Counted from the stretch's first letter, positions 1 through 12,600 are shown. The stretch: 64,000 nt of DNA from Dillenia suffruticosa (GCA_033439265.1 JAVTVX010000013.1:5606501-5670500); one strand, 5' to 3'. Made by a program: numbers and translations. Notes: generated from the sequence alone by a model not told the origin.

Positions 1-1469
1 TCCAAAATGGATGCACAATTTAAAGCAGACTCCAATTCTTCAATGATTGATTTGGTGGCATAAGTGTCTTCTTCAGAGAAACAGTAAACTTCTGCAGGCT
101 CTTCCTGCTTTTTGCCATATGCAGCAGCCTGAGTTTGAGGCACTGTTTGCTCCCCAACAGAAGGACCTACAGCAGCATTATCAACACTATTATCAGCATC
201 CTTCAAAGCATCTTCATCTAATATTACCAATTCCTTTGGTTCTGATTCTTTTGGTACTACCTTCACTACTTCCATTGGTTCCAAATCATTTGATTCTACC
301 TTCACCACCTCCTTTGACTCCAACTCTAACCCATGTTCAATCACCAAAAATTCATTATCTTCAGACTCATTTTCAACATTACCTTTATCAAATCCAGGCA
401 AATAATGAGAATTTACCTTCGAGGACTCTAAAAGTTCAGAGGAAGGATTAACATCAGGTTTATAATCAACTGATGAAACCTGCTTGTCTTCATCAAACTT
501 CTGACATACCAATTTTATTGAACTTGAGAGATCTGACTTTGCAACTGGCAGAACCTCATGAAGAACTTTTATGTCTTCTATAGACCGGCTAGTACTCTTC
601 GACCGCTGCAGGGGACTGCTGGATATACTCTGAATCTGATGCACTACACTCCTCCCATCACCATGACCAGCTCTATTCATAGATTTCACCGAATTCAAGT
701 TTTTATGCTTCGAGGCCTCAAGTGTACTCTTGCTTTGAGGAGAAATCTGATTCCCCCCTACAACAGTGTACCCAAAACTAACATTTATGACTGCACCTTT
801 GGCTCTCCCTGATAACTTGAAACTTGTCGTCCACTTTCCAGAGTTCTTCTCATCATCCAGTTCCTCCAACGTAAGTGGAAGCAACCTCGTGAGATCAACG
901 CGATGCTTCCCCAAATCAAGCTCAGGAGCCCCGGATACTGAAACATAAAGCAAAAAGTATTTCGCCTCATATTTCGCAGAATTTTGAGAACCATTTCTAC
1001 TACCATAAACGGAACATATATGATTCAGTTTCTCCTCAAACTCCGCTACCCCATCAAAAACCTTGACAAGACGAGTCCGCAACTCCCCATCCCTCCTCTT
1101 CCAATGCACACATAAACTATTATCATTAAAACTAGGAGGCAGACCTTCAATTGTGTGCACTAGGAGAGAGAAACAACAATTGAACTTACGGTTTCGGATA
1201 TGTGACAGAGCCTTAAGAGGCTTCCAATTCCAAAATGACTTCTTATCCTTGTCTGACGAGTCCTCATTGGCACTCTTAGGTTTCGATTTGGGTTCAGGCA
1301 ATTGGGTTTTTCTGGTGGATAAAGACCGACCATGTGCCGCAGAAATTAAACCCTTAGGACCAGTTTTATCTAGGTATAGGGCTTTGCTGATTGCCTCAAT
1401 TTCATGTAACAATCTTCCATTTCCTGAATCATCCCCATTATTCTTCCCAGCTTCAATTTTCGATAACAT
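1..1469 (-). CDS. PMIR1: PLASTID MOVEMENT IMPAIRED 1-RELATED 1-like protein, first coding exon, partial
   Basis: Reading the minus strand from the ATG at 1469 gives one uninterrupted frame of about 489 codons that runs off the left edge, so the gene is 3'-truncated by the window. The protein opens MLSKIEAGK, then HEIEAISKALYLDKTGPKG, the conserved PMI1/PMIR1 N-terminus. An NT-C2 (EEIG1/EHBP1-type) domain follows at about residues 80-225 (FNCCFSLLVHTIEGLPP, then CVHWKRRDGELRTRLV). A Ser-rich linker with SKSTSRSIEDIKVLHEVLP comes next, then an acidic stretch starting NEFLVIEHGLELESKE that marks the central conserved block. Family knowledge: PMI1-type proteins act at the plasma membrane in blue-light chloroplast and nuclear movement through short actin filaments; the PMIR1 paralogue is less well characterised. 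An in-frame ATG four codons upstream (1481) is an alternative start; 1469 matches the usual family start. The 5' neighbour is the GPCAT gene, head-to-head 8 kb away. Confidence 0.88.
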   Translation of the reverse strand, partial: MLSKIEAGKNNGDDSGNGRLLHEIEAISKALYLDKTGPKGLISAAHGRSLSTRKTQLPEPKSKPKSANEDSSDKDKKSFWNWKPLKALSHIRNRKFNCCFSLLVHTIEGLPPSFNDNSLCVHWKRRDGELRTRLVKVFDGVAEFEEKLNHICSVYGSRNGSQNSAKYEAKYFLLYVSVSGAPELDLGKHRVDLTRLLPLTLEELDDEKNSGKWTTSFKLSGRAKGAVINVSFGYTVVGGNQISPQSKSTLEASKHKNLNSVKSMNRAGHGDGRSVVHQIQSISSSPLQRSKSTSRSIEDIKVLHEVLPVAKSDLSSSIKLVCQKFDEDKQVSSVDYKPDVNPSSELLESSKVNSHYLPGFDKGNVENESEDNEFLVIEHGLELESKEVVKVESNDLEPMEVVKVVPKESEPKELVILDEDALKDADNSVDNAAVGPSVGEQTVPQTQAAAYGKKQEEPAEVYCFSEEDTYATKSIIEELESALNCASIL

Positions 1470-1481
1470 CGTCCTTTTCAT

Positions 1482-1870
1482 CAAAATTCAAAACCCAAAA
1501 AAAAGACAAAAAATCAATCGAAATTAAACAAGACCCACATCCAAAAACCTCGAAAAAAAAACCCCCAGAATTCAAATTCCATTGAGGTTTACATTCGTTT
1601 ACAGAGAAAATCAAAACATAAACAAAAATTATAAACAGAAATGTCAAGATTCAAACATGTAATACAATAATTGTTACCAAAGCAAAGATAAGAGAGATAC
1701 CAGGATAATCAGAGCATTAACAAGAAACCCTAGATCAGTCGACTTGAATTCCTCGTGTTTTCCGCCAGAGAATCTAATTGCAGCTTGATTTTGATGAAGA
1801 GACAGAAAATTTGAAAAGAGAGAGAGAGAGAGAGAGAGATCAAAGATCCTAAAAACTCAAATATGGGACA
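1482..1870 (-). promoter_or_regulatory. PMIR1 5' leader and proximal promoter, with CT tract
   Basis: This is the stretch just upstream of the PMIR1 start codon. It contains a GA dinucleotide tract at about 1817-1839 (CT on the transcribed strand), a common feature of plant 5' leaders. On the minus strand a GTATCTCTC near 1701 looks like a donor for a 5'-UTR intron, but I could not fix its acceptor. No convincing TATA box was picked out. Confidence 0.4.
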
Positions 1871-2989
1871 ATTCATCCGATTGTCTCCTCTCTAATTCAA
1901 TTTTCGGGTCCCTCTTCTTCAAGTTTCAAATGAATCGTTTCGTTATAAAATTTCATTTTTCCAGAGTCGGTTCCCTTGGTTGCCCCCGCAATTTTTCGAT
2001 ACTTTCTATTTGGTACCCAATTTTCTTGCATTTTGTGCCTTGCCCCCACAGCCAAGGGGTCCTTTTTTTAAAAAAAAAAAAAATCCCTTTTCCATTCTTT
2101 AATTTTATGCTTGTAAAATAACTTTCGGATTGAATTGTTCACTGTCATGTAAAATAATAATAGCCATAATGGATGATTGATGTACACAAAAAACTAATAT
2201 TACATCTATATTATAAAGTTTAACTTTATAAAAATTTCAATAATCATTAATAAATTAAAATTATATTCAAAGTTGACGATTATTTATAAATAATATAAAT
2301 ATTATTCACTTATTTGATACGTATCGATCATTTTTCCTTCCCTTTTAGACATCTGAATACTAACATGATAGTTGATTGAACCCTATATAGGCCACTAAAG
2401 TATGTTTAAAGGAGAAATGGAGTGAAATTCTATCACTTTGGTTCTATTCTTTTTTTTTATTATTATTTTATAAATTTCTATTCGTATTTTCATTTTAATC
2501 ATGGAAAGTTATGAATAACCCTAGGTTTGGTGAATCTCCTGGTAGATTTCCCTGGATATTGCTAGATGAACCAAAGGGCCACTTCATTATCCGATGTAGG
2601 AAAAATGATCAACTTTTACAAGTACTTTTTTACTAATCATATCAATTAAAATCTTCTCTAGTGAAAATCATAAAATATTATAGGGGGCCCACTTTATTAT
2701 TTAATGTAAGAAAAATGATCAACATTTAGAATGCATGTCAATTAAATCTTCTTTCTTCGGTGACAATCATTAAATATTTCGTGGGACAGTTTTTCTTTAC
2801 GACTTCTACCCATTGGAAGGGCTAAATAAAAAAGGCTGCCATTAAAGTTTGGACACCGGAAAAAGAATACACCATAAATTTGTATTGTGAAGGAACATAA
2901 GAGAAACATGTGCACCACTGAAAATTGGGCAAGATATGGTTGTTAATCTTGTGTAAGAAACGTTGTTAATGTAGGTGAGAGAGAGAGAG
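1871..2989. other. AT-rich spacer with a local degenerate duplication
   Basis: No gene is seen. Two adjacent stretches, about 2573-2680 and 2685-2780, share the order cACTTyATTAT, then GTArGAAAAATGATCAAC, then TCAATTAAAATCTTCT-like sequence. This is an old tandem duplication of about 110 bp. Confidence 0.45.
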
Positions 2990-3215
2990 AAAGTGAGGGA
3001 GATGATGGATAATCGATTTAATAGATAGTGGTGATAAATTTTTTAATTAAATTTTAAGTTTAAAAATTTAAAAATAAAAAATATTATATTAGAAGAGGTT
3101 TTTCTAAAGTAGATCTTATAATATTTAAATCGAATCGATCAAAATATGATTTTAGATATCAATTGATAGAGAATATTTAAATTAAATTAATCAAAATATA
3201 ATTTCAAATAAATAC
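2990..3215 (+). mobile_element. SINE-like element, family S1, degenerate, with duplicated tail
   Basis: The head has a 'gataatcgatttaatagata' type start and an 'attttaagtttaaaaattta' middle. The diagnostic S1 tail follows: 'atcgaatcgatcaaaatatg' and 'ttttagatatcaattg'. The tail then repeats in degenerate form at about 3170-3212. Boundaries are approximate and no target-site duplication was found. Confidence 0.45.
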
Positions 3216-4604
3216 AGAAAAAATGGAGGGGGAGTCGAAGTGTCAACTATGCTCCGGCCTTTCCTCTGCATATCTTCCGAGAGAGATGCTTCGCTTTGCT
3301 TGCCTAGTGGTGCTTGTAGCATGTGTGCTGCAAAACACTTTGAAAACAAGGTACATGAGAGAGCGATTCTGACTTTGTGCCAGAAATAAAAATTATTTAA
3401 AGAGAGAGAGAGAGAGAGAGATATTGTTCTCAAATATTAAGAGAACTGAACTATATTTTATATTAAAAAATACACAGAGTTTTAAATTATTTTCAACAAC
3501 TCAATTATAAAATAAAAATTAAAAAAAAAACCCATCTCTTATTTTTGAGAAAAAAAAAAACCTATTTCACACATTCAATATTTTGTTAAATTTTTGGAAA
3601 TAAGTGTAAAAAATAAGGTTGGTTTATGTAACTAAACAGCCTTGTAAACTCTTTCAAGCAATCTAATATTTTTTTAAGAAAAAAATATGGAATATAATAC
3701 TAAAATCTATATTTTAATGATTAATAAACTTGTATCACATCAAATTTGATATTACTTTCATGTTTTTATTATTTATAAACAACCTTCTTTTATCATTATT
3801 ATTTTAAGTTTTTATAAATAATTTATTTTTTCTTATTTCTCTTCGTTATTTGTATTTTTTAGTTTTATTATCTTTATTTTTTAATTTCAAACTTTAATTT
3901 TATATTATGTTATATTATTTTTATTTTCTCTCCACTCTGTTTTATATTAATCTTTCAAACAGACGATTTTAAAATTTGATATTAAAACTCAACTTGTTAT
4001 TATTATTAATGTTTATACATACATACATCATACATACATATATGTATATATTTTTTCTAATCGGTTCTCTCTCTTGTTATTGTCTCGCCCCCAGTTCCCC
4101 ATGGCACATGACTTCAAGTACTATATCTTTATTATTAATGATATTGTGTTTGTGCATGTGAACATATAATATATGTGAGGTCACAGAAGGATATGATGTC
4201 ATGGGGGTGGAGGGTTTGTCTTCTATTTTAAATTAAGGTCAAACTAAATGACAAAACTTCAACAGAAAAAAAAAATCGGGTTGGTTCTATGTAAGATTAG
4301 TGGTCATTTTCCCAATTTTTTCTTTTTTTTTTTTAATAATTTTGATTCAAATCTAGTGGAAAATTACTCACAAGTTCAAGGGACCCAGATCCTCTACTAT
4401 TGGTCTGATGACGAAGAATTTTTTAGTTTCCTAAATATAAAACTCAAATTTCTGTCTAAATCAAGTGAAACAATTTCCAAAATAAATTTATTTATGTAAT
4501 TATATTTTCTAAAATGAAAAAAGAAAAAATCAAGTAAATTCTTTAGCAGCTTGTAAGAATATCAAACGGCCCAAGATTACAAAATTTGATATTACAGCGA
4601 TGTA
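3216..4604. other. AT-rich spacer with simple repeats
   Basis: Nothing gene-like is supported. It holds a GA tract at about 3401-3421, a short TACA-rich stretch at 4016-4045, and long A/T runs. Small open frames here have no recognisable domains. Confidence 0.5.
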
Positions 4605-4800
4605 TGGGGTATTAAATTAATGGATAGTCAATTTAATAGATAAAATTTTTAAGTCACTTGATCAAATTTTAAATTTAAAATTTAAAAGTAAAAAAAAAAA
4701 AACTATATTACGAGAATTGGCTCTTAAAATAAATTTTATAAATATTCGAATCGGATTAATTAAAATATGATTTTAAGTATCGATTAGTATAATAAAAATA
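4605..4800 (+). mobile_element. SINE-like element, family S1
   Basis: It has the S1 order: head near 4617 ('gatagtcaatttaatagata'), an internal A-rich link, then the tail with 'attcgaatcggattaatt' and 'aaaatatgattttaagtatc'. It is degenerate and lacks a clear target-site duplication. Confidence 0.5.
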
Positions 4801-7392
4801 CGTGTGCATGTGCATGGTCCTAATTCATGTAGGCCAAATGCAGCTTCAACCGGCCATGCAGACATAGGTGTCAAAATTAAATGTGCATTAAGATGGTTGA
4901 CAGAGATGATAATTCCAAAATAATGTACAGCATCTTCTCTCACCTCACACGCGCATGCTTGCCTTCTTGTTTTTTTTTTTTTTTGTTTAAAAAAAGACAA
5001 CACAAAAGAAACAAACCAGACACCGAAGCAAACAAAACAGACCCCTCATGGGAGGTCAGGGCACTGCGGCCCTTTCTTCTTCCCGATCCAAGAAACATCG
5101 ACTGCGTCTAGAGCCAGAAGCGGGTTTAACTCGACTGGAGGAGTGTCGGATTCATGAGAACTACCATCATTATCTTCCTATCTCGGCAAGTCAAACCCAA
5201 GTTAGCCGGCTTATCCGTGCATCTATTGACTTCTCTGCAGAGGAGGTTGATTTGCCTGACGCCTAAGCCATACAAAATTTCCTGAGAACTTGCATGCTTG
5301 CCTTCTGATTCCAAGTTGTAACCATCTCTTAAGATATAAAATAATTAATGATATTTTTTACTACTGATTAAAACTTTTTTTTTTAAAAAAAAAAATAGTT
5401 ATTACACAAGATATAAATTTAATAGATGTTTTATTTAAAAGTAACCCACATGATTGGACGTAATACGTAACACGTGACACAGGACTATTAAAATCCAAAA
5501 TAATTAATTTCTCTCACCCGCTTAAGTTAATGAAAGAGATGATTATTATATAAAATATTAAAATATTTATTATACGACTGAGTTAATCTTTTAAAATAGA
5601 GACATACCATTTGCTATTGATTCTACTAATGCATTTGCAAGATTAGGAGATTCAAATAAATACAGACAAGACTACCTCTTGTTATCTAACACATTTGAAA
5701 GCTCTCAACCTGGGTGGGTTTAATTTATTCATATTCTTATTTTACTTTACTTTATATATTTTTTAATTAAAATATTTTAATAAATATATATGGCTTTGTA
5801 AATGTAATTCAATTTTTCTATATAAAAAGAGAAAAAAAAATTATTACTACATTACCAATTTTGTTATTAAAACCTCACCCAATTTTAATTTAATGTAATT
5901 TCAATCTTCTCAAACATCCTTTTATACCATGATAATTATATTTGGGAAGGAATAGATATGATCTTTAAAAAAACAAAAAAGCTCCGTTATAATATCGTAT
6001 GGTTGATATTTTTTTTGTTCTTAGCGTTATCTGATTTGTTAAAAAAATAATAAAGAAATTTATTTTTTAAAAAGTAAAAACTTTTTATATGCCAAAATCA
6101 TAAATAAAATATACTTTGGATGATAATAATAAATAAGAGTATTATTTTATGTATTTTATAAATTTATCATGGTACTTAAAGAATAAAATAAAAAATAAAA
6201 AACCACACCCCACCTCAAGGAGAAAATTCCAGGGAGAGGTTACTGTGGATATACCATTTTGGTTAGGTGATGATGATGCCCGCCTGGCCTGCATCTGCAA
6301 TTTTCAAACTTGACGCGCCTTCATGAATTTGGCCAAATAGAATACTGCCATGATCTTTTTTGAAATTATTCCCAAACCCCTCTATTCTACTTCGTACACC
6401 GCTTTGACACCCCCCTGGAATTTTAGAAACTATGGTTTTCACTTCTCCCTTTTGCCTTCTATTTCATTCGAACCCTTTTTACTTTCTTTCATTGAATTAT
6501 GGAATTTCTTGAACCTACAAGGCAAATCCAACCTCATGCTATTCATATATATCCACCGAGTTCCCGAGAGGATAACTCATATTCACGACCCTGCGATCTG
6601 AAATTCAAATATCGTGTAATAAAAAATTTATATATCTACTAAATTATGTAAATAATTAATGTATTGTTTTGAGAATTGATACGATCTCTCACTTTCCATT
6701 CACTATCTTCAAGTATCTATTAATCAGTAAATATACATAATTATCTCAAATCTTATGCACAAGCTACAAACTTAGGTTTAATCTTAGTCGACAAATGTTT
6801 GATCTCAAATGGTTTGAGAAACCAATATTAATCTTACTTATCCAAGAAAACAGAAAATAAGTTCGGGGGATTCCTCTTGGGGATTAGTCTATAAAATTGA
6901 AAAGATGAGAAATTTAGTTGATTCTTTTTTCATCCTTGTAGGAAACAAGGTATTATGTTACGGGTTCCAAACTAATAGGACGACCTTGTGCAAATGCAAA
7001 GGGCTTAATAGCCATTAGCCAAGGTATTTCCCAAACGTGGGAACTTTTGCTTCCATGGAGCCTTGGGCACAACCTTTCTAACATGTTGGTTTAAAAGAAA
7101 GGATTATATTACGGTACAAAACAAGCTATTTGATTTAACTTCAAGTAGTTAATTGATACAAAAACAAAGATTTTCTTTTAGTATTTATTTTTTCCCCATC
7201 CAAACTAAAATTTGTTTTGCTTGTAGCTGTTTAAGTTCATGCATCAATCCTTTTATTTTCTATTTTTTCTTTTTGGTGTAAGTGGATTAATCTGGTCGAG
7301 TACTGTAGGGTTCATTAAAAGTTTGATTCTCCAAAATTTTGTTTCTTTATTCCCATGTCTCGAACCCGAGAAGCGTCGATCCTTTTATTTGT
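4801..7392. other. Spacer; one unexplained less AT-rich patch at about 5040-5330
   Basis: This is mostly AT-rich with no supported gene. About 5040-5330 has visibly higher GC than its surroundings and a 72-codon open frame at 5048-5266 that I do not recognise. It could be a degraded gene fragment or transposon remnant. The rest, including 6340-6600, shows only short chance frames. Confidence 0.4.
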
Positions 7393-7663
7393 AGTAGTAA
7401 CTTATGTTTGTTTGGGCTTGTTGCGGAGCCAGGGGTCCACTCCTCAAATGTTCCTCCCGCAGCTGTGTTGAATTGCTTTCAGCAGGATGCCAAAGAGTTG
7501 GGCTCTACCAAAAAAAAAGAATTGCTTACAGCAGGATGCTGCTGGTGTTGGTTGGGCTAGAAGGAAGTCCATCTTCCCTCAGGCCCGCTAGTTTTGTTGT
7601 TGTCGTCTTTGGGCTTCTTTCTTTAACTCACCCCAAAAAAAAAAAAAGTAGTAACTTACGTTT
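7393..7663 (+). mobile_element. Retroposed 237-bp insert with poly(A) tail and 17-bp target-site duplication
   Basis: The insert at 7410-7646 begins GTTTGGGCTTGTTGCGG and ends in a run of 13 A. It is bounded by AGTAGTAACTTATGTTT (7393-7409) and AGTAGTAACTTACGTTT (7647-7663), identical except for one base. A target-site duplication plus 3' poly(A) is the signature of LINE-machinery retroposition (a SINE or a retroposed transcript). I see no convincing pol III A or B box, and the inserted sequence is not recognised. It is more GC-rich than its flanks and unlike the S1 family elsewhere in the window. Confidence 0.72.
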
Positions 7664-8159
7664 ATCTATTTTTCAATCTATTTAACAGAAACCTTATTTT
7701 ATGCATCTAAAATTTGTTTTCTGGCCCAAGCCCTACTTAGATATCCCTCTCATGCCACGAAATTTCCATGAAAACCCTTTCAAATCTATCTTTTCCAGGT
7801 TTAGTGAGGGGTGAAGAGCCAAAACTCGATGGGATGATGACCTCGAGAAGGGGGAGCTTGAAACTTACAAGAGTCGGAACTTGGGCAGAGGCGCATTATC
7901 TCTTTCGTGGGCCAGTGGGAATGGTCCAAAATAGAAAGAGTATATACTTTGGATACAACAATCTTGCGGAAACTTGGCAACATCATCACAAGAAGTTAGG
8001 AACCAAAAAATACAAATCAGGAACCAAAAAAAAAAATCATCACAAGAAGTTATTCTCATACACACGAGCATCTTGTCTTTTTAGGCAGAGAAGAGAATGA
8101 CACATAGCCATCCAATTCCTTACTGGCTGACCTGATAGAAAATGGACCCCAAAAAACAA
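7664..8159. other. Spacer with short tandem duplication
   Basis: No gene is seen. CATCACAAGAAGTTA occurs at about 7984 and again at about 8038. Between them sits a doubled AGGAACCAAAAAA unit, either a small tandem duplication or a very short A-tailed insertion. Confidence 0.4.
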
Positions 8160-8335
8160 GGTATTCAAAATGGTTAAATAATGTCAATTTTTTTTAACCT
8201 ATCGTATGATTATTTGATTAATTCGGTTTGAATATTATGAGACTGATTCTTTCACGATATCTATTTTTTTATTTTTGATATTTGAATTTAAAATTTTAAT
8301 TAAATAAACATATTATTTTATTATTAGACTCATAA
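8160..8335 (-). mobile_element. SINE-like element, family S1, minus orientation
   Basis: On the minus strand the tail reads 'ttcaaaccgaattaatcaaa', preceded by an AT-rich body and a head near 8320. It matches the S1 copies at 31.3, 32.3 and 54.5 kb. Boundaries are approximate. Confidence 0.5.
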
Positions 8336-9628
8336 AACGTTTGGTTGGTGAATAGAATATCAAATTTCTCAGGTCATTTGAGGAGGTCAAAGGATCATAA
8401 CAAAATGGCTCATAATGAGAGATGAATTGAATAGGTGATGTGAAGCCATTTTCAAACGATTGATTTTGGAAAATGCGAGACTTGAATTTGCAATTGGGCT
8501 TTGTTGCCCTTTCCAATATTGTTTCAGCCAATTTAAGGCGCCCGAGAACCCTCCCTCGAAGGGCGCAAACATTTCACAAATTACTATGGTGATAAGATGA
8601 CGTCCACATTCCATCAATGCCCTTTTGCTCTCTCTCGAATACTCTAGCCTCATGCATGTCTACCCACTCAATAATGAATTCCAATCAACCAAAAATCATT
8701 TCCAAAGTAGAAAAATCAGAATTATGATTCATTGGCTCCTTGATTTTTTTTTTTTTTGAAACAAAAGATTAGATTAAATCTAGGAATCTTAAAAAGAGAG
8801 TGCAAATTGACAATTTAGTAATAGTACCTCCGGAAAGTACTCCGGCATGCCATGACTGCCCTTGGTCATGCTAAAATCCATAGAAGCATAAGGTACATTG
8901 TTGGTAGGATATTCCTCGGCCAGCAACTACCCAAATGACGAAAACATCCTTGGATCTTTTTTTCATGGTCGGATAGCCAATCGACTCCAAACACTTGTAA
9001 TGGGAGTGTTTTGAAATTATATTTATCACGATCACCGCGATTGGATCTTGGACCTCAACCCCTCTCAGTATCTCCCAATCCAAGTGGAAGTGCGTAGGGA
9101 GACTCCGTTTCGCGTTTTTGGATTGATTTCATAAATATTTACCGACAGAACTGGCCTACAGGTGAATTTATTGCTCTTCTTTTTATTAAAACAAAAAAAA
9201 AAGGAAATTTGTGCCACTTACCATGAAATCCCAATTACAAAATCTAGTTTGTTGGTGAACAATTAGAGACAGTTGTTCGATCAGTCACCGTACAAATGAT
9301 TGATCTGTGATTGATCTGAATCCTAAGAAAGACTTTCTCCACGTGTACATTATGATTATGACACGTTGGACTTTTAACCGTCTTATATTGGACACCTCTT
9401 TCCCCGCGTATCGATCTCGACGACCGGAGAAAAGAAACAAAAATGAATAATTGATTGAGAAAAAAAAATTGAAATAAATATTCAATAATTGGAATGCGTC
9501 CGTTTTTGATTTTAATGTTTTCTCTTGAGAGCTTTTGTGTGCGGACGTACATAACCAGTTTGCTCCGGTCGCCAATATCAATCGGAATAAGCACGATCAC
9601 CTTCCTCTCTCCCTCCCTCCCCCCAAAG
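8336..9628. other. Spacer and GPCAT promoter/5' UTR
   Basis: No other gene is supported. The last 100 bp before the GPCAT start contain a pyrimidine-rich leader (CTTCCTCTCTCCCTCCC at 9601-9617). Open frames on both strands in 9244-9717 overlap the GPCAT leader and exon 1 and carry no recognisable domain. Confidence 0.5.
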
Positions 9629-12600
9629 ATGTCGAACAATGAAGAGCATGTCGAATACAGAAATGGGGATTCAGATTCATTCCAGAAGGTGAAACAGAAG
9701 TTCAAAGATCGATCCAAGGTAAGATGAAGGGTCTAATGTTGTGGTTGTCATGGGTTCGTAGGGATTGATTTTTTGTGATGTTTAATGAATTGGGTGTAAT
9801 GGGTTTTGTTCAGAAAGTGGCGGAAACAAAGGAAAGATTGTCGAAGCAAGCAGAGCAAACCAAGGAATTGTTGTCCAAACAAGCCGTTAAGCTCGCTAAA
9901 CAGGCCGAGGAACATGAGAGATTCATCAACAAGGTTTTGAGCTTTAAATATTTTAACACTAATAAATGTCTTTCTGGGTATTCATTCAATTAATATAATT
10001 CTTTGTTTTTCATTGTTATTCTGCGCATTGGTCTTTTACTTATGTTGAGGGATTTGGAATAAAAATTCAATTTTTGTATTTGATTTTGATTTTTTCAGGT
10101 GACTCATTTAATAGGAGTTCTCGGGTTTGGGGCATTTTGCTTTCTGCTTGGTGCAAGTGAGTAAAAAGAATGACTAATAAGCCCTAAATTGAATTTCCCA
10201 TCCCTCTTTTTCTGAGCTTATGTAAGTCGGTTAATGTCACAATTTTTTTTTTCAGGACCTCAAGATGTTCCATATGTATACTGTCTGTTCTACTTCATAT
10301 TCGTCCCACTACGTTGGATGTACTATAGGTTCAAGAAATGGCACTACTATCTTTTGGTAAGCCCTAGAAAACCTCCAGAAAAAAAAAAAAAAAAAACCAA
10401 TGTTGTTTTCCCCTTTCGTAGTTTGAAGTTTCTTGCTTAAATAATTTAATCTTTTGTTATTCATTGCTAGTGTTACTTTTACCATAAGTTTATCCTGTTG
10501 AAAAGGCGACCATTAAGTGAAGAAGTTGATTTGTGCTTTCTTTGCCTGTTTAAGAATCATGGCAGTAAATACTTTTGGTAGGAATTCCTATCATATCATG
10601 GCAGTAAATACTATTGGTAGGAATTCCCATCATGAATAAAATTGCTACCCAAAAAAAATTATGTGCCAGATGTTTGAATAGTGTCAACTTTTCTATGACT
10701 TTATCATGTCATGAATATAACATTATTGGCTCGAAAGAAGTTTCCAAATATTGGGACTATGGCTAAGATGCTAAAGGCACTTGGTCTGATTATTCAACTT
10801 TAGATCAATGTCTGATTACCTTGTCAAGAATTTGATTCTATTTTCTCCTAATTTTTTCTTGTTACGGTGCAATTATGGCAATTGAGATTTTCTAGATGTT
10901 GAGTTATAGGGCCAAGCATCATTGCCCTTCATAGCAAACACACCATTTCTCTTGCACAAGGAAAGAGAAAGTAGTCTATATTTCTTATGATTGAAGGTTT
11001 AGGTTTGTGCAAACACTTCTCTCTACTTTGCATACCAAGGTTTATAATGACAACAAATAACATAGGTTATGCAATCGTTGTCATATCTTGCAGGACTTCT
11101 GCTATTATGCAAATACGATATTTTTGGTGATGCTCCTTTTTTACCCAAAAAACGAAAAGCTTTTCATGGTCTGCTTTTCTTTTGCTGAGGTGAGCAATAG
11201 TTCTGGTTTACCTTTTGATTGCTCACACAATGATTTATTTTTAAAATCGAAATCTTATGACACTTGCTGCAGGGGCCATTAGCATGGGCACTAATTGTTT
11301 GGCGTTGTAGCTTAGTTTTCAGCTCTGTTGACAAAATTGTTAGTGTCCTCATACATCTTTTACCAGGTGGGTTTTTGAGTTGTTCATCTGCTATGATGCT
11401 TATGTTATGTGGACCATTGAATGATTCATAATCCACAGGGGACACCATCTTGACACTGGAACTTCTTAGATGCATAAGCAGCATTTCATGACCAGATAGC
11501 GCAGAAGGAAAGCTTTGGGATATTGAGTTCTAGGATTCTACTAATGCCAAATAGAATCAGAAAATACCAAACTCCTTTAGGTTGAGTGGTCGGACACTCT
11601 ACCCCCTTAACCAGATTTGGGAGAGCCAACCCCTAAAATGGGCTCCTCAGTGTTCGAACCAAATTAGTGCAAAGTTCGGATACCAGTGGTGAAAAAAAAA
11701 ATAGAATCAGAAAATGAGGGGGGGGGGAATTCATGAGATGATTCTTGCTATATCCGTTTGGTACACAATTGTTTTGCTTGGTTTACAGTAGTCTGTTAAA
11801 CCACAAGAATATAAAAATATCAAAATGGCACTTTCTGTGTATGGCAATCTCAGGGAAAAAAAAAAAAGAAAGGAAAAGAAAAAAAGAGAGAGTGCAAATT
11901 AGTTCCTTACCCACTTAAGTTCTTGGACATCAGAGTGTACCTATGAGGCTTTATCGATTAAATTTGCAATAGATGTACACTTGCATGCGTAATGTGAGGA
12001 GGTCAACTGCCTTACGGTCACCCCAAATTTGTGAGAGTGATGAGTTACTCTTCCTCTTGTTTGATTATTTTTCTTGGCGAATTAAATGGTCCCACTAGAA
12101 GCAGCAAAAGAGAGAGGTTAGCTCTCACACACCACTTTTCCGTCTCAGGGCTTGTCTTCTTCACTATTAGATGGTGGGATCCAGCAACTTTTGCAGCTAT
12201 GCATCCTGAAGGAACTGCACGCAGGGTTTCATGGCCTTACGTAGAAGACAAGTCCTACCTGTGGACATGGCTCTTTCTGGTTCCATTAGCTGCTTACAGC
12301 CTTTGGCAGCTTCTCTATCTTCTCGTTGTGAATGTTTTACGTAGACAAAGACTCTTAAAAGATCCTGAAGTCATGACTTCTTACAGGTACTCCGTTTCCC
12401 TGAAGTTTTTTCCTGTCATGTCAAAGTTAATATGTTGACCAAGATTCAATTTTGTAGGGAACTTTCGAAAAAAGCACAGAAAGCAAACAACATATGGTGG
12501 CAACTAAGTGGTTTGCTTGGGGATCAAAATCGCTTGTTAATGTATATCATCTTTCAGGCTATATTCACGGTGGCAACTATGGCACTCACAGTCCCGATCT

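Noticed and set aside
47-451. Plus-strand open frame of 134 codons at the left edge
   Set aside because: It is antisense to the PMIR1 exon, whose minus-strand frame encodes a recognisable protein; the plus frame is low-complexity Leu/Pro/His.
9244-9717. 157-codon minus-strand open frame over the GPCAT leader
   Set aside because: It overlaps the GPCAT leader and exon 1 in antisense and contains no known motif.
12031-12148. Extension of the GPCAT exon 7 frame upstream to an ATG at 12031
   Set aside because: The frame is open, but a CAG acceptor at 12148 and the required join HLLP-GLVFF show it is intron.
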